Made by a program: the position numbers and the translations under genes. The notes under the pieces were generated by a model. It had not been told where the DNA came from and did not search any database. It saw only the letters and a list, made by a program, of their open reading frames with translations. Below, one piece after another: positions 4,646 through 5,499 of a stretch of 5,499 nucleotides of DNA; position 1 is the stretch's first letter, and each line of letters opens with the position of its first letter. The stretch lies in assembly GCA_002392265.1 (NCBI GenBank), contig DGGP01000170.1:650-6148 (forward strand), written 5' to 3'. This stretch comes from Firmicutes bacterium UBA3871 (GTDB taxonomy: Bacteria > Bacillota > Clostridia > Peptostreptococcales > Anaerovoracaceae).

Positions 4646-5499
4646 ATGTTATTTTCATCACTTATTTTCCTGGTTGTCTTCCTGCCCTGCGTACTGTTCA
4701 TCTATTACGCAGTGCTGCGCAGACACCGGCATCTTCAAAACTGCTTCCTGCTGATTGCAAGCCTTGGATTCTATGCCTGGGGCGAGCCCTGGTTTGTCCT
4801 GGTCATGTTCCTTTCAATCTGCTGCAATTACGGGTTCGGGCTACTGGTAGACCGCTTCAGGCAGGACAGAAAAAAAGCAAAGGCTGTTATCAGCCTTTCT
4901 TTGGTGTTCAATTTAGGAATAATCTTTATATTTAAATATCTGATGTTCACGCTCGAAAATCTGAATGCCCTGCTGCATTCGGATTTTACTGTGCCTGAAA
5001 TTGCGCTTCCGATCGGCATCAGCTTTTTCACCTTCCAGGCAATCAGCTATGTCATCGACGTTTACCGCGAAAAGGGACAGGTTCAGAGGAATCTTCTGAA
5101 CGTCGGGCTCTACATTTCGTTCTTCCCGCAGCTCATCGCCGGCCCAATCATCCGCTACGAAGTTGTAAGTAATCAGATTATGAACCGCCGCGAAAGCTGG
5201 GACGACTTTGCAATAGGCGTATCCCGGTTCCTGGTGGGGCTTGCGAAAAAGGGACTGCTTGCGAATGCCTTTGCGGTAGTCGCCGACAAGGCTTTTGCGG
5301 TGGCGACCACAGACTACTGCTCGGTAAGCTTTGCGTGGATGGGCGCAATCGCCTACACGCTCCAGATTTACTATGACTTTTCGGGATATTCGGATATGGC
5401 AATAGGCCTCGGCCGCATGTTTGGCTTTCACTTCCCTGAAAACTTCAACTACCCTTACATTTCAAAATCCTGCAGCGAATTCTGGCGCAGATGGCATAT
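4646..5499 (+). CDS. MBOAT-family membrane O-acyltransferase (AlgI/DltB/PatA-like), 3' end outside the window
   Basis: It is predicted to transfer an acyl (often acetyl) group across the membrane onto an extracellular glycan or cell-wall polymer, usually with a partner SGNH/AlgJ-like or DltD-like protein. The window holds 284 codons without a stop; the family is usually about 450-500 residues, so roughly 40 percent is missing. Family landmarks are ALPIGISFFTFQAISYVIDVYR (120-141, shown in part), FFPQLIAGPI (159-168), YYDFSGYSDMAIG (242-254) and FWRRWH at the window edge (279-284). The conserved WHG-region histidine that the family uses in catalysis would lie beyond the edge. The ATG directly follows the transporter stop codon with no gap, and the only ribosome-site-like sequence (AAAGG 4629-4633) is rather far at 12 bases, which suggests translational coupling. 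Hydrophobic segments run from the start. Confidence 0.93.
   Translation, partial: MLFSSLIFLVVFLPCVLFIYYAVLRRHRHLQNCFLLIASLGFYAWGEPWFVLVMFLSICCNYGFGLLVDRFRQDRKKAKAVISLSLVFNLGIIFIFKYLMFTLENLNALLHSDFTVPEIALPIGISFFTFQAISYVIDVYREKGQVQRNLLNVGLYISFFPQLIAGPIIRYEVVSNQIMNRRESWDDFAIGVSRFLVGLAKKGLLANAFAVVADKAFAVATTDYCSVSFAWMGAIAYTLQIYYDFSGYSDMAIGLGRMFGFHFPENFNYPYISKSCSEFWRRWH

Noticed and set aside
4913..5431. Minus-strand open frame of 172 codons
   Set aside because: It lies opposite the MBOAT gene, whose plus-strand translation carries unmistakable family motifs.

Overview
The window looks like chromosomal DNA of a low-to-moderate GC Gram-positive bacterium of the Clostridia (Lachnospiraceae/Oscillospiraceae-like gut or anaerobe lineage). 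The reasons are the strong GGAG-type ribosome sites, a Gram-positive type BirA operator, a repressor-type BirA (helix-turn-helix plus ligase) next to bioY, and an XRE regulator of a family that I know mainly from such genomes. The assignment is inferred from sequence style and gene content, not from a search.

Layout. Positions 1-60 carry two direct copies of a TGGTGCCTGTCCC-type repeat. Positions 61-620 are a very AT-rich stretch of about 560 bases with no credible gene. It holds a possible terminator hairpin (155-185), four copies of a 22-bp near-palindrome (329-350, 416-437, 511-532, 586-607) and an upstream BirA-like box (452-483). Positions 622-675 hold a BirA operator whose right half contains the -35 of a near-consensus promoter (TTGACA, 17 bp, TATAAT). 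A leader with riboswitch-like foldable structure (about 680-766) leads into birA (767-1765), followed by bioY (1826-2419). A second near-consensus promoter sits inside the end of bioY (2378-2407). It probably starts a second, tightly packed transcription unit: an XRE-type regulator (2457-3119), a GNAT acetyltransferase (3145-3711), an EamA-family ten-helix transporter (3725-4645) and an MBOAT O-acyltransferase (4646 to the window edge, incomplete).

How the genes work together. BirA charges biotin-dependent enzymes and, as biotinoyl-AMP holo-repressor, should shut down its own promoter. BioY imports biotin, so birA-bioY is a self-contained biotin uptake, use and sensing operon. The second unit has no obvious biotin link. 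Its regulator may control itself and the acetyltransferase, transporter and acyltransferase genes behind it, but no substrate can be named.

The most interesting part is non-coding. The pair [22-bp palindrome, exactly 14 bp, BirA box with 9-14-9 geometry] occurs twice, exactly 170 bp apart, although the bases between the motifs differ. Next in interest is the birA leader, which can form nested stems with large bulges and has competing G- and C-tracts around the ribosome site.
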